DNA of 64,000 bases from Planococcus chinensis (GCF_020071995.1 NZ_JABWTK010000009.1:62001-126000); one strand, 5' to 3'. Counted from the stretch's first letter, positions 45,678 through 55,028 are shown. Notes: a model not told the origin generated them from the letters alone. Numbers and translations are program-made.

Positions 45678-46300
45678 ACGAAGTAAAATATGATGCAAAC
45701 GGGCTGGTTCCCGTCATTATCCAAAATGCTGAAACAAAAGCCGTGCTGACGCTTGCTTATGCAACAGAAGAAGCCGTGCAAAAAACAATTGAGACCAATG
45801 AAACTTGGCTGTACTCCAGAAGCCGCAACGAACTGTGGAACAAAGGGGCAACGAGCGGCAATACGCAGAAAGTTACAGCTGTACGCCTCGATTGCGACGG
45901 CGATTCATTGATCTACGAAGTGATCCCGAACGGACCTGCATGCCACACCGGCGAAGAAAGCTGCTTCTACAACACAATTGCCGGAGCGCCAAACGAATCC
46001 ACCGTGGATATGTTCAACGACCTGACAGGGCTTATTGAAAAAAGAGAACAGGAAATGCCGGAAGGCGCCTACACTACATATTTGTTTGAAGAAGGCGTTG
46101 ATAAAATCTGCAAAAAAGTAGGGGAAGAAGCTGCAGAAGTGATCATTGCCGCTAAAAACAGAGATCCGAAAGAATTGGCGATGGAAACAGCAGACTTGTT
46201 CTATCACGTCCTTGTTTTGCTGCAGGAGCAAAAAGTTGGGCTAAATGAAGTGATTGACGTCTTGAAAGAACGCCACGCCACAAAAACTGCAAGTAAATAA
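45674..46300 (+). CDS. hisI: Bifunctional phosphoribosyl-AMP cyclohydrolase/phosphoribosyl-ATP pyrophosphatase HisI(E)
   Basis: A 208-residue fusion performing steps 2 and 3 of histidine synthesis. Residues 1-115 are the cyclohydrolase: [18 protein letters not shown] and RLDCDGDSL plus CHTGEESCF supply the zinc and magnesium ligands. Residues about 120-205 are the MazG-like pyrophosphatase with [16 protein letters not shown] and [13 protein letters not shown]. Coupled to hisF by a four-base overlap. It is the last his gene; hisC and a histidinol-phosphatase are not in the operon. Confidence 0.96.
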   Translation: MNEVKYDANGLVPVIIQNAETKAVLTLAYATEEAVQKTIETNETWLYSRSRNELWNKGATSGNTQKVTAVRLDCDGDSLIYEVIPNGPACHTGEESCFYNTIAGAPNESTVDMFNDLTGLIEKREQEMPEGAYTTYLFEEGVDKICKKVGEEAAEVIIAAKNRDPKELAMETADLFYHVLVLLQEQKVGLNEVIDVLKERHATKTASK

Positions 46301-46332
46301 TACGGAAATATGCTATAATAACAGCACATTTG

Positions 46333-46370
46333 AGTAAAGGAGCGATATTGATCGTTCCTTTTACTTTTTC
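46333..46370 (+). terminator. Terminator of the his operon
   Basis: Long stem (46333-46346 with 46351-46365, one bulge and one wobble) with a four-base loop, then TTTTTC. A TATAAT sequence just upstream (46314-46319) lacks a good -35, so a leader for the next gene that includes this hairpin is possible but not shown. Confidence 0.75.
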
Positions 46371-46381
46371 GGAGGCATATT

Positions 46382-47908
46382 TTGGAGAATAAAAAAAAGA
46401 AAAACTACGAGAATATCCTGTCGTTCATTCCAACGGGGGAGTATTATTACAAAAAAGCGCTGAAAGAACTGCAACGCGAGCAGTATCCAAAAGCTCATAA
46501 GTATTTGCAGCGGGCGACAGAACTTAGCCCGAAAGATCCTGATATTTGGATTCAGTTTGGCATTGTCCTTATGGAAATGCAGGAGTTTGAACAGGCGAGA
46601 GAAGCGCTGCGGATGGCTTATGACCTGGATATCGACAAAACCGAAACCTTATTTTTCTTAGCGGAAGTGCATGCCCATATGGGGATGTTTTTAGAAGCGC
46701 GCAATTTCGCCAAGAAATACGTAGAAAGCGATGTCCAGGGCCGGTATGTGGCAGAAGCGCTGGAAATCATCGATTTTGCGGAGCAGGAAGACTGGCAGCT
46801 TTTTGATGATGAAGGCGAAGCGCAGGACAGCGAGTATTATTACCAGCAGGAAAAAGCACGCCGTTTAATGGAAGAAGGAAAATTTCCGGAAGCTATAGAC
46901 CTTCTGGAAACCTTGATCGAAGAAAAGCCGGACTTCTGGGGAGCGCATAACAACCTGGCGCTGGCTTACTTTTATATCGGCGAATCCGAAATGGCGAAAG
47001 CGCTGCTGCATGATGTGCTTCGGAGAAATACGGGCAATTTGCATGCGCTTTGCAATTTGGCGGTTTTCCACTATTACGAAAAAAACGAAGAGCTGGAAGA
47101 CGTCTTGGAACTGTTGAAGAAAATTCAGCCCTATGTCTTTGAGCACCGCTACAAACTTGGAGCGACCTTTGCGCTGGTCGGCAAGTACAAAGAAGCATAC
47201 CGCTGGCTGCGCAGCTTGCAAAAGCGTGGATTTGACGGAGATCCGGCGTTTTACTTCTGGCTCTCCCATGCTGCTTACCATTCCGGCCATGAAGACATCG
47301 CAAAGCAGGCCTGGAAGCAATTGACGAAGATGGATCCGGGGAAAGACGGTTATGAACCATGGGCTGAACAGGCGGCTATGCCGCATGCTGATGCACTCGA
47401 ACATGACCGCGATTATCTCGTCGGAAAACTCGATCATGTGCAGAAGAGCGAGCGGCTTTTTGGTTTGTTCCTGCTCGGCAAGTCTGCCCATAAACAGGAG
47501 ATCATTTCTCATCCAAACTGGCTCAATTCAGAACAGCCGACAGTGATTGAAACATATCTGCTGGGGTATGCACTGGGGCATCCGTTCAAGGAATCCGTGC
47601 CGGAAGAAATGGCTTTCATGCGTGCTATGGAAGCAGCCGAAATTCTGTATCAGGAAGAAAAGATGGTAACCGAACAAAATTCCTACGCTTTTCAACTGTT
47701 GTTTATGTTGGTTGAAAAGGCGTTTGATGAAAATTACGGATTCAAAAACCCGAAAGCCTTGGCTGCGGCCGTATTCTATATGGTCAAATCTTCAAGAGAC
47801 CGTTCTGCTACGAAAAAAGCGGCTGCCGAGCAATTTGGCGTTTCGGCAGCCACTCTGACGAAATACGTCAATGAACTGGCGAAATTCCTTCCGCTTTTTG
47901 AGTCGTAA
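46382..47908 (+). CDS. TPR-repeat protein, YvcD-like
   Basis: A 508-residue cytosolic helical protein. Tetratricopeptide repeats are recognisable at about 22-120 (YYYKKALKELQREQYPKAH, LSPKDPDIWIQFGIVL, EFEQAREALRMAYDL) and 158-250 (KARRLMEEGKFPEAIDLLE, DFWGAHNNLALAYFYIGE). The C-terminus (about 455-505) looks like a small helix-turn-helix: KAAAEQFGVSAATLTKYVNEL. That ending suggests binding of DNA or another partner, but no role is known. TTG start at 46382 after TCGGAGG. In B. subtilis yvcD also lies between hisI and trxB. Confidence 0.85.
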   Translation: MENKKKKNYENILSFIPTGEYYYKKALKELQREQYPKAHKYLQRATELSPKDPDIWIQFGIVLMEMQEFEQAREALRMAYDLDIDKTETLFFLAEVHAHMGMFLEARNFAKKYVESDVQGRYVAEALEIIDFAEQEDWQLFDDEGEAQDSEYYYQQEKARRLMEEGKFPEAIDLLETLIEEKPDFWGAHNNLALAYFYIGESEMAKALLHDVLRRNTGNLHALCNLAVFHYYEKNEELEDVLELLKKIQPYVFEHRYKLGATFALVGKYKEAYRWLRSLQKRGFDGDPAFYFWLSHAAYHSGHEDIAKQAWKQLTKMDPGKDGYEPWAEQAAMPHADALEHDRDYLVGKLDHVQKSERLFGLFLLGKSAHKQEIISHPNWLNSEQPTVIETYLLGYALGHPFKESVPEEMAFMRAMEAAEILYQEEKMVTEQNSYAFQLLFMLVEKAFDENYGFKNPKALAAAVFYMVKSSRDRSATKKAAAEQFGVSAATLTKYVNELAKFLPLFES

Positions 47909-47957
47909 GCAAAAAAGTTGCCGCAGTGCCGGGAATCTTATACGATTTAGTTACTGA

Positions 47958-48929
<972 letters not shown>

Positions 48930-49026
48930 TTTAACGCTATTTTAATCCTGCTGTAACACGCTTGTCACAGACAAGTGGTAAAGTAGGAATAGTAAATTGA
49001 CCCCCTTTTTATAAAGAAACTTTGAC

Positions 49027-49067
49027 AAGCCGTTTTCCGATTTAATCGGAAGGCGGCTTCTTTTTTT
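49027..49067 (+). terminator. Terminator of trxB
   Basis: Two stacked stems, AAGCCG/CGGCTT outside and TCCGAT/ATCGGA inside, followed by TCTTTTTTT. Confidence 0.9.
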
Positions 49068-49095
49068 GTGTAGAGATATTTTTAAGGCAGTGTTG

Positions 49096-49250
49096 GAGCT
49101 AAACAGGCGCTTCCACTTTTCTTAGTGTCCAGTTCCGGCGGCTAGCTCCTCGAGTCGCTTCGGTCTTGCCGATAATGGCAAGGAACGCCATTATCTTCAA
49201 GCCCTCCAGCGCTTGTCGGGGCTGAACAAGCCGCCTGCACTTTTCTTTTT
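49096..49250 (+). repeat. Structured dispersed repeat (Bacillales intergenic type)
   Basis: Outer arms GGCGGCT (49137-49143) and AGCCGCC (49229-49235) enclose a perfect nine-base hairpin GATAATGGC/GCCATTATC (49171-49179 with 49187-49195) and a GC-rich CAAGCCCTCCAGCGCTTG element. The left 40 bases (AGCTAAACAGGCGCTTCCACTTTTCTT) repeat the right end (GCTGAACAAGCCGCCTGCACTTTTCTT), as if a truncated unit precedes a complete one. I recall very similar sequences between genes in many Bacillaceae and Planococcaceae; function is unknown to me. Confidence 0.75.
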
Positions 49251-49279
49251 TGCATGACACGCCTGGATAGATGTATAAT
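49250..49279 (+). promoter_or_regulatory. SigA-type promoter for the Nudix-rapZ-glmR-whiA-crh operon
   Basis: TTGCAT, 18-nt spacer, TATAAT, about 30 nt before the GTG start; the -35 element lies at the edge of the dispersed repeat. Confidence 0.65.
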
Positions 49280-49313
49280 GGAGAGAGTTTACAATAGATG
49301 CGGAGTGTCGACA

Positions 49314-49799
49314 GTGCAGCGAATCGCAAATTTATTAGTGGTCCAGAACGGACAAGTATTGCTATTGAAGAAACCCCGGCGGGATTGGTACGTAGCCCCG
49401 GGCGGGAAAATGGAATCAGGAGAATCGATTTACGAAGCCGCCATCCGGGAGTTTAAGGAAGAAACCGGAGCGACGCCGATCGGCACTCATTTAAAAGGGA
49501 TTTACACTATGATGATCCAAGAAGGGGAAAAAGTCGTAGACGAATGGATGCTGTTTACGTTTCTCGCAACCGGCATCACCGGCACCCCTTATGAAGAAAC
49601 AAGAGAAGGGCTGCTTGAATGGCATCCTATTGAAAGTTTGGATTTCTTGCCAATGGCGGAAGGCGACCGGACAAACTTGAAGTTTGCCGTAAGCCAGGAA
49701 GGCATGCAGTATGGAACTTTCCATTATTCTTCCGAATTCCAATTGATCAATGAAAACATTCAAACGTCTACCGAAGAGGGGATTCCACGTAATGGATAA
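49314..49799 (+). CDS. Nudix hydrolase (YvcI-like)
   Basis: A 161-residue hydrolase of nucleoside diphosphates linked to another moiety. The Nudix box reads [23 protein letters not shown] (GX5EX7REUXEEXGU, about residues 28-50) with all glutamates present. It is often annotated as a MutT-like 8-oxo-dGTP diphosphatase, but the substrate is not provable here. The GTG at 49314 follows CGGAGTG by seven bases and gives [10 protein letters not shown]; longer frames begin within the promoter. It overlaps rapZ by eight bases. B. subtilis yvcI occupies the same place before rapZ (yvcJ). Confidence 0.88.
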   Translation: MQRIANLLVVQNGQVLLLKKPRRDWYVAPGGKMESGESIYEAAIREFKEETGATPIGTHLKGIYTMMIQEGEKVVDEWMLFTFLATGITGTPYEETREGLLEWHPIESLDFLPMAEGDRTNLKFAVSQEGMQYGTFHYSSEFQLINENIQTSTEEGIPRNG

Positions 49800-50673
49800 G
49801 CATACCGATGAAACTGAATTGATCATAATTACCGGCATGTCAGGAGCGGGTAAAACAGTCGCTATCCAAAGCTTCGAGGATTTGGGCTTTTTTACAATTG
49901 ACAACTTGCCGCCTGCGCTTTTATTGACTTTTATCAAGTTGATGAGAGACTCAGGCAAATCGATGAAACGCGTCGCTGCCGTAATGGATTTGCGGGGCGG
50001 GGACTTTTTTGACAGTTTGGTCGATGCAATCGACAATATTTCGAAAGAACCGAAAGTATCCACCACCATCCTATTCCTGGATGCCGATAATCAGACGCTG
50101 GTCAGCCGCTACAAAGAATCACGGCGATCGCATCCGTTGTCGCCAGGCGGCTTAGTGCTGGGCGGCATCAAAAAAGAGCGCGATATGCTGATGGATCTGC
50201 AAGGGCGAGCGAAGTATATTTACAATACCTCGTCGATGACACCGCGTCAGCTTAGAGAAAAAATCGTATCGGATTTTGCGACGCAATCCAGCAATAAATT
50301 TACCGTCAATGTCATGTCCTTCGGCTTCAAGCACGGCATTCCAATTGATGCTGATTTGGTTTTTGATGTGCGCTTCTTGCCGAATCCTTATTATATTGAA
50401 GATTTGAAGCCGTTATCGGGTCTGGATGAACCGGTTTCAAGCTATGTGCTTCAATGGGGCGAAACGCAGACGTTGATCAGCAAATTGAGCGACCTTTTTG
50501 ACTTCATCATTCCCCAGTATAAAAACGAAGGCAAAGCCCAATTGGTAATCGCTTTCGGCTGTACGGGCGGACAACACCGTTCAGTAACGCTTGCTGAATA
50601 TTATGGAAAACTGCTGGCTGAACATAATAAAACAATCGTCACGCATCGGGACGTCAAAACAAGAAAGGGCTGA
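49792..50673 (+). CDS. rapZ: RNase adapter/nucleotide-binding protein RapZ
   Basis: A 293-residue P-loop protein. Walker A is GMSGAGKT (about residues 15-22); DLR in [27 protein letters not shown] and the C-terminal [11 protein letters not shown] with [17 protein letters not shown] end are strongly conserved. In E. coli RapZ delivers the GlmZ RNA to RNase E and binds GlcN6P; in Bacillus (YvcJ) it binds GTP and influences competence. ATG at 49792 after GAGGGG, overlapping the Nudix gene. The neighbours glmR, whiA and crh are the conserved Firmicutes cluster. Confidence 0.95.
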   Translation: MDKHTDETELIIITGMSGAGKTVAIQSFEDLGFFTIDNLPPALLLTFIKLMRDSGKSMKRVAAVMDLRGGDFFDSLVDAIDNISKEPKVSTTILFLDADNQTLVSRYKESRRSHPLSPGGLVLGGIKKERDMLMDLQGRAKYIYNTSSMTPRQLREKIVSDFATQSSNKFTVNVMSFGFKHGIPIDADLVFDVRFLPNPYYIEDLKPLSGLDEPVSSYVLQWGETQTLISKLSDLFDFIIPQYKNEGKAQLVIAFGCTGGQHRSVTLAEYYGKLLAEHNKTIVTHRDVKTRKG

Positions 50674-50677
50674 GTGC

Positions 50678-51673
50678 ATGGAAAGTACTTTACGCCGGAA
50701 ACGGGTTGTCATCATTGGCGGCGGTACAGGGCTGTCTACATTATTGCGGGGCTTGAAAAAGTTCCCGTTGGATTTGACTGCCATTGTGACCGTGGCTGAT
50801 GATGGGGGAAGCTCCGGGCGTCTTCGAAATGACTTGGATATTCCGCCTCCCGGCGATATCCGGAATGTCATGGCCGCTTTATCGGATGCGGAACCTTTGG
50901 TAGCGGAAATGTTTCAATATCGATTTAAACAATCACCGGATCTGGACGGCCATTCACTGGGCAATTTAATGTTGGCGGCCTTAACCAATATTACCGGCGA
51001 TTTTTCGCATGCGGTGAAAGAAATGAGCCGCGTGCTGAATGTCAATGGGACTGTATTGCCGGCAGCCAACCAGTTGGTCACACTTCATGCAGAGTTTGAA
51101 GACGGCACGATTGTCAGTGGAGAATCGAAAATTCCGGCGTATTTGCAGCCGATCAAAAGAGTTTTTCTGGAGCCCCGCGATGTCAAAACCTTGCCGGACA
51201 CCATAGAAGCCATTCAAAAGGCAGATGTCATCGTCGTAGGCCCCGGGTCGTTATATACCAGCATTTTGCCGAACCTTCTTGTTAAAGATATTAAAAAGGC
51301 GGTCAAATCAGCCGAGGCCAAAAAGATTTATATTTGCAACCTGATGACGCAGGCTGGAGAAACCTATAAATATACGGCATGCGACCATGTCAAAGCGCTT
51401 TATGACCATGTAGGCGAACCGTTTCTGGACGCCATTTTACTGAATAAAGAACAGGTTCCCCAAGGAATTGCGGAACGCTATATCAAACAAAAAGCCTGGC
51501 CTGTAGCGTACGATGAAGAACGTCTGCAGAGCATGGGCCTTGAAATTTTTAAACAGGACATCGCCAACATTTTGGGTGAAACGGTCCGGCATGAACCATT
51601 GAAAGTGGCAGAATGGTTGTTTGAATACGCCGGAGGCCTGGCCAAAGAAGATCCAAAGCAGCTATATTTCTAG
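50678..51673 (+). CDS. glmR: Glucosamine regulator/gluconeogenesis factor GlmR (YvcK)
   Basis: A 331-residue CofD-like protein. [18 protein letters not shown] near residue 9, [13 protein letters not shown] (about 39-51), [11 protein letters not shown] and [17 protein letters not shown] are diagnostic. In B. subtilis it binds UDP-GlcNAc, stimulates GlmS and is required for normal growth on gluconeogenic carbon. Start at 50678 follows GAAAGGG; an earlier in-frame ATG inside rapZ lacks a site. Four bases separate it from the rapZ stop. Confidence 0.95.
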   Translation: MESTLRRKRVVIIGGGTGLSTLLRGLKKFPLDLTAIVTVADDGGSSGRLRNDLDIPPPGDIRNVMAALSDAEPLVAEMFQYRFKQSPDLDGHSLGNLMLAALTNITGDFSHAVKEMSRVLNVNGTVLPAANQLVTLHAEFEDGTIVSGESKIPAYLQPIKRVFLEPRDVKTLPDTIEAIQKADVIVVGPGSLYTSILPNLLVKDIKKAVKSAEAKKIYICNLMTQAGETYKYTACDHVKALYDHVGEPFLDAILLNKEQVPQGIAERYIKQKAWPVAYDEERLQSMGLEIFKQDIANILGETVRHEPLKVAEWLFEYAGGLAKEDPKQLYF

Positions 51674-51696
51674 CGCTTGGAAAGGGGGAAGATGTT

Positions 51697-52647
51697 TTGT
51701 CTTTTGCTTCGGAAACAAAAAAAGAGATGACCCAAGTAGAAGTGGACGATTGTTGCGGGAAAGCGGAATTATCTGCCTTGATCCGTATGAATGGAACCCT
51801 GTCATTTTCAAATCGCCAGCTAAGCCTTGATATCCAGACGGAAAATGCAGCGATTGCCCGTCGGATTTACACATTGCTGAAACGGTTTTACCGGGCTTAT
51901 CCGGTGGAGTTGCTGGTGCGGAAGAAAATGCGGCTAAAGAAAAACAACGTTTACATTTGCAGAATCAGGGAAGGTTCTAAACATGTATTGGAAGACTTAG
52001 CGATCATTTCAGAAGGCTTCCAATTTGAACATGAAATCAATAAATCCTTGATTGAAAAAAATTGCTGCAAACGCGCCTATTTGCGCGGGGCATTTTTAGC
52101 CGGCGGTTCTGTCAATAACCCAGAGACGTCTTCATATCACTTGGAAATTTATTCACTATATAAAGACCATGCAGAATCCCTGGTGGATCTGATGAATGAA
52201 TTCCACTTGAACGCGAAAACGATTGAACGGAAAAAAGGCTTTGTAACTTATTTAAAAGAAGCTGAAAAGATTTCAGATTTTCTGAGCATAGCTGGTGCCC
52301 ATTCAGCATTATTGAAATTTGAAGACGTGCGGATCATCCGGGATATGCGCAACAGCGTAAACCGCCTGGTGAACTGCGAAACGGCGAATTTGAATAAAAC
52401 CATCGATGCCGCACTGCGCCAAGTGGAAAACATCCGCTTTATCGATCAAACGATCGGGATTGACCAATTGCCTGAACGGCTGCGGGAAATTGCGCGGCTG
52501 CGGGTGGAATACCAGGACGTCACGTTAAAAGAACTGGGTGAAATGGTATCGGCAGGCAGTGTCAGTAAATCCGGTGTGAACCACAGATTGCGGAAAATTG
52601 ATGAAATTGCCGAAAACTTGCGCAAGGGAGAGATGATCGGCCAATAA
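51697..52647 (+). CDS. whiA: DNA-binding protein WhiA
   Basis: A 316-residue protein with an N-terminal LAGLIDADG-homing-endonuclease-like domain (no nuclease residues expected) and a C-terminal helix-turn-helix ending in [33 protein letters not shown] sequence (here [19 protein letters not shown], about 127-145) marks the first domain. In Streptomyces WhiA is a sporulation regulator; in B. subtilis it influences cell division, chromosome segregation and competence. TTG start at 51697 after AAAGGGGGAAG. Confidence 0.94.
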   Translation: MSFASETKKEMTQVEVDDCCGKAELSALIRMNGTLSFSNRQLSLDIQTENAAIARRIYTLLKRFYRAYPVELLVRKKMRLKKNNVYICRIREGSKHVLEDLAIISEGFQFEHEINKSLIEKNCCKRAYLRGAFLAGGSVNNPETSSYHLEIYSLYKDHAESLVDLMNEFHLNAKTIERKKGFVTYLKEAEKISDFLSIAGAHSALLKFEDVRIIRDMRNSVNRLVNCETANLNKTIDAALRQVENIRFIDQTIGIDQLPERLREIARLRVEYQDVTLKELGEMVSAGSVSKSGVNHRLRKIDEIAENLRKGEMIGQ

Positions 52648-52705
52648 TTTTGGCCGTTCTTTCATATATTTGGGGTGTGCAGATCAGTTTTAGAGGAGGA
52701 GCAAC

Positions 52706-52963
52706 ATGGTTGAAAAACAAGTAGTAGTCCAGTTGAAATCAGGTTTACAAGCAAGGCAGGCGGCATTGTTCGTGCAGGAAGCCAACCGGTTTAATTCGGA
52801 TGTGTACCTGGAAAAAGACGATAAAAAAGTAAATGCGAAAAGCATCATGGGCATTATGAGCCTGGCAATCAGCAAAGGAACAGATGTAAAAATCTCTGCT
52901 GACGGCAAAGATGAACAAACAGCTGTAGATTCACTGGCTGCCCTAATCGAGAAAGAAGCTTAA
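52706..52963 (+). CDS. crh: Catabolite repression HPr-like protein Crh
   Basis: An 85-residue HPr paralog. Position 15 is Gln in SGLQARQ where HPr has the histidine used by the PTS, so it cannot carry PTS phosphate, while Ser46 in AKSIMGIMSL is present for HprK. P-Ser-Crh joins CcpA in catabolite repression. It ends the Nudix-rapZ-glmR-whiA operon, with GAGGAGGAG before the ATG. Its kinase gene hprK lies 16 kb away in this window. Confidence 0.96.
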   Translation: MVEKQVVVQLKSGLQARQAALFVQEANRFNSDVYLEKDDKKVNAKSIMGIMSLAISKGTDVKISADGKDEQTAVDSLAALIEKEA

Positions 52964-53001
52964 AAAGAAAGTCCGCAGCCAAATGCTGCGGACTTTCTTT
53001 T
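52963..53001 (+). terminator. Terminator of crh
   Basis: Perfect 17-bp stem (52963-52979 with 52985-53001) with a five-base loop, A-rich on the left and T-rich on the right. Confidence 0.93.
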
Positions 53002-53004
53002 AGG

Positions 53005-53063
53005 CTGTAGACAAACTTTAAATGAAATGAATAGAATGCATAAAACCAACCGGTCCGGCCACT
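53005..53063. repeat. Short dispersed repeat, copy 2
   Basis: Begins CTGTAGACAAACTTTAAAT and ends AACCAACCGGTCCGGCCACT; the counterpart of 10420-10481. It starts four bases after the crh terminator. Confidence 0.65.
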
Positions 53064-53066
53064 TCG

Positions 53067-53103
53067 CTTTCCGTGGGCTCAGCTTCAGTCTCCTCGTCGC
53101 TTC
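53067..53103 (-). repeat. Truncated copy of the 96-bp repeat, reverse orientation
   Basis: GCTTTCCGTGGGCTCAGCTT and the following CAGTCTCCTCGTCGC match the reverse complement of 62714-62746 with few differences, so this is the 3' part of a 96-bp element in the opposite orientation. Confidence 0.6.
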
Positions 53104-53131
53104 GAAAACCCGCTGCTCCTGTTTCTGTCCC

Positions 53132-53189
53132 TGCATCGCTACGCTAGCTTCGGGACATGACAAACCGTTGCATCGCTGCGCTAGCTTCG
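53132..53189 (+). repeat. Pair of 21-bp direct repeats
   Basis: TGCATCGCTACGCTAGCTTC(G) at 53132-53152 recurs with a single change at 53169-53189, start-to-start distance 37 nt. It lies between two fragments of the dispersed element. Confidence 0.7.
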
Positions 53190-53273
53190 TCGCAAAGGCT
53201 TGCCCTCGCTGCCTTCGGCCAATGTCTTGCCAAAATTCCGGCTGCTTCTGACACCTCCATGGCTTGGAGTGCA

Positions 53274-53369
53274 AGCGCTCGACTCCTGCGGGAACAGCCC
53301 GAGCTGAAGACCCTGGAGCGACCGGAGGGAGTGAAGCGGCTAAGGCCGGGCCCGCGGAAAGCGAGCGCT
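53274..53369 (+). repeat. 96-bp foldable repeat, copy A
   Basis: Ends AGCGCTCGACTCCTGCGGG and CCCGCGGAAAGCGAGCGCT are imperfect inverted repeats, and the inside reads GGAACAGCCCGAGCTGAAGA. Same length, ends and inner motif as 62657-62752. The whole 53.00-53.54 kb stretch holds such fragments and no credible gene. Confidence 0.75.
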
Positions 53370-53540
53370 GGAACGGAAAGCCTTCACGCCTTCTTCGTCT
53401 CTTTGAAATTTTTATGGAATTCAGGGAAAGCAGTTGACTAATCATAAGAACGCGTCCGGCTGAAACGGAGGATCCGGCATATCCTATTATATGTTCCTTC
53501 ATCTCTAATATCTAAAAATCCTTTTTAAAATTCCGGAACG

Positions 53541-53577
53541 AAAAACGAGAGCCAGGATAAAGAAATCCTGGCTCTCG
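53541..53577 (-). terminator. Terminator of clpP
   Basis: Perfect 13-bp stem CGAGAGCCAGGAT/ATCCTGGCTCTCG with a six-base loop; on the minus strand it ends in TTTTT. Confidence 0.92.
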
Positions 53578-53586
53578 CTGTTTATC

Positions 53587-54189
53587 TTATTTTTTGTCTT
53601 CCAACATTTTGTTACGCGTGATGATTTGGTCAACTAAACCATACTCCACTGCACGTTCAGCAGTCATGAAGTTGTCGCGGTCTGTGTCTTTTGAAATCAC
53701 TTCAAGCGGCTGGCCAGTACGTTCTGACAAGATTTCGTTCAATTTTTCGCGAAGGTGCAAAATGCGTTTCGCGGCAATTTCGATTTCTGTCGCTTGCCCT
53801 TGAGCTCCGCCAAGCGGTTGGTGAATCATGACTTCAGCGTTTGGAAGCGCATAGCGTTTGCCTTTTGTTCCGGCTGCAAGCAAGAAAGCGCCCATTGATG
53901 CCGCCATACCGATGCAGACAGTTTGTACGTCCGGTTTGATAAACTGCATTACGTCATAAATCGCCATACCGGCAGTGATGCTGCCGCCCGGGCTGTTAAT
54001 GTAGATGGAAATATCTTTTTCCGGATCTTCAGCTTCAAGGAATAGGAGCTGTGCTACGATTGAGTTGGCAACATTATCATCGATTCCGCTGCCAAGCATA
54101 ATGACGCGGTCTTTCAACAAGCGGGAATAAATATCATAAGCGCGTTCGCCTCTGCTTGTCTGTTCAATTACTGTAGGAATTAAATTCAT
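53587..54189 (-). CDS. clpP: ATP-dependent Clp protease proteolytic subunit ClpP
   Basis: Serine peptidase of 200 residues that forms a 14-mer barrel and degrades proteins fed by ClpX, ClpC or ClpE. The triad is Ser98 (GMAASMGAF), His123 (MIHQPLGG) and Asp172 (DTDRDNF). [16 protein letters not shown] and the N-terminal [20 protein letters not shown] are standard. The frame starts at 54207, but that ATG is part of the AUGAGGAGGAA ribosome-binding region; the ATG at 54189 is the true start. A CtsR operator covers its promoter. Confidence 0.97.
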   Translation of the reverse strand: MNLIPTVIEQTSRGERAYDIYSRLLKDRVIMLGSGIDDNVANSIVAQLLFLEAEDPEKDISIYINSPGGSITAGMAIYDVMQFIKPDVQTVCIGMAASMGAFLLAAGTKGKRYALPNAEVMIHQPLGGAQGQATEIEIAAKRILHLREKLNEILSERTGQPLEVISKDTDRDNFMTAERAVEYGLVDQIITRNKMLEDKK

Positions 54190-54255
54190 AAGATAGTTCC
54201 TCCTCATAATAAGTGATGGTCATTTCCTGCTGAAAGTTCTTCCAGCTGTATTAAT

Positions 54256-54286
54256 ATCATACACATTATGGTCAATGAAGGTCAAA
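54256..54286 (-). promoter_or_regulatory. clpP promoter with CtsR operator
   Basis: Minus-strand TTGACC (54285-54280), 18-nt spacer, TATGAT (54261-54256). On the plus strand GGTCAATGAAGGTCAAA (54270-54286) matches the CtsR heptad pair GGTCAAA-NAN-GGTCAAA with one mismatch and covers the -35 element, indicating repression by CtsR and release under heat or protein stress. Confidence 0.88.
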
Positions 54287-54309
54287 TCTAACGAATTATA
54301 AAAAGGTGC

Positions 54310-54338
54310 TTGAAAACTTTTTTTATTATGGTTATAAT
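54310..54338 (+). promoter_or_regulatory. Promoter of the tRNA-Arg gene
   Basis: TTGAAA, 17-nt spacer, consensus TATAAT, ending 23 nt before the mature tRNA. Confidence 0.8.
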
Positions 54339-54361
54339 AGAAAAGTCGTTAACGACCAAAC

Positions 54362-54433
54362 GCCCTCGTAGTGTAATGGATCACACGTAAGATTCCGGTT
54401 CTTAAAATGGAGGTTCGATTCCTTCCGAGGGCA
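54362..54433 (+). tRNA. tRNA-Arg (CCG)
   Basis: A 72-nt cloverleaf: acceptor stem GCCCTCG/CGAGGGC with discriminator A, D-arm around GTGTAATGGATCACAC, anticodon stem TAAGA/TCTTA with loop TTCCGGT (anticodon CCG, G37), and T-arm GGAGG-TTCGATT-CCTTC. It reads CGG arginine codons. The 3' CCA is not encoded. It is a single tRNA gene with its own promoter and terminator. Confidence 0.95.
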
Positions 54434-54439
54434 TATGTA

Positions 54440-54485
54440 AAAGCCGATTCACTTCCGTAACTTTCGGAAAGGGAATCGGCTTTTT
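54440..54485 (+). terminator. Terminator of tRNA-Arg
   Basis: Eleven-base stem AAAGCCGATTC/GAATCGGCTTT with an internal TTCCG/CGGAA helix, followed by TTGTTTT. The 225 nt from here to the glutaredoxin gene contain an isolated TATAAT at 54557-54562 without a good -35 and nothing else I recognise. Confidence 0.85.
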
Positions 54486-54710
54486 GTTTTATTGACGCAG
54501 CGGATGCTGAAAAATTGCTTACTTTGGAGAATGTCCCAGCCATTTTATGTTTCCGCTATAATGAAATGGTGTCCTGGTTGTTTCGTTCCCATTTTAAAAA
54601 GGGCTCTCGGAGACCGAAAGAGAAAAGTTTGAAAGAAAGCGTTTTGCGGCATTACAGTTAGAAGACCACAGAAGTTCAACTATTAGAATCCATAGAAAGC
54701 AGGAGATACG

Positions 54711-54941
54711 GTGATTACTTTATACACACGGCCCAATTGCCCGTTATGCGATGAAGCAAAAATGATGATGGAACTTGTAAGGGAAGATTTTCCATTCGAG
54801 TACGAAGAAGTCAATATCGAAAGCGATGATGCCATCCATGAAAAATACATGCTAATGATTCCCGTCGTTGAAAAAGACGGACAAGTCGCCATTTACGGAA
54901 ATATCGGCTATATCGAACTGCTGGAAGCGTTGGAATTTTAA
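54711..54941 (+). CDS. Glutaredoxin-family protein
   Basis: A 76-residue thioredoxin-fold protein with the redox motif Cys10-Pro-Leu-Cys13 in YTRPNCPLCDEA, cis-proline in MLMIPVVE and a C-terminal GNIGYIELLEALEF. It would reduce disulfides using a small thiol (bacillithiol in this group) or act with an NrdH-like partner. GTG start at 54711 with AGCAGGAGA upstream. The gene end and stop codon are part of the terminator stem. It lies just before cggR, as a similar small redox gene does in related genomes. Confidence 0.85.
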   Translation: MITLYTRPNCPLCDEAKMMMELVREDFPFEYEEVNIESDDAIHEKYMLMIPVVEKDGQVAIYGNIGYIELLEALEF

Positions 54942-54952
54942 CGCTTCTTTTT
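54924..54952 (+). terminator. Terminator overlapping the glutaredoxin stop codon
   Basis: GAAGCGTT/AACGCTTC stem (54924-54931 with 54940-54947) followed by TTTTTATTT; the last two codons and the TAA lie in the loop and 3' arm. Confidence 0.85.
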
Positions 54953-54954
54953 AT

Positions 54955-54983
54955 TTGCATTTTAATAAGTGATTCGCTAGAAT
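54955..54983 (+). promoter_or_regulatory. Promoter of the cggR-gapA operon
   Basis: TTGCAT, 17-nt spacer, TAGAAT. The -35 element starts three bases after the upstream terminator's T run. Confidence 0.8.
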
Positions 54984-54990
54984 GTAACTA

Positions 54991-55028
54991 GTGGGACATA
55001 AAAATAACAAGTGGGACAAAAATCGTCC
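54991..55028 (+). promoter_or_regulatory. CggR operator
   Basis: Two direct GTGGGACA repeats 20 bases apart (54991 and 55011), the second followed by N5 and CGTCC. This resembles the B. subtilis operator built from CGGGAC-N6-TGTC units. It begins at the predicted transcription start, where CggR acts as a roadblock relieved by fructose-1,6-bisphosphate. Confidence 0.8.

Noticed and set aside
49099..49329. 76-codon minus-strand frame in the trxB-Nudix gap
   Set aside because: Lies entirely in the structured repeat and promoter; no ribosome-binding site.
53132..53189. CRISPR-like array from the 21-bp direct repeats
   Set aside because: Only two repeats, a 16-nt spacer, no cas genes, and flanked by fragments of a different repeat family.
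52960..53502. 180-codon frame on the minus strand between crh and clpP
   Set aside because: It is generated by the GC-rich repeat island and the crh terminator; no start signal and no family resemblance.
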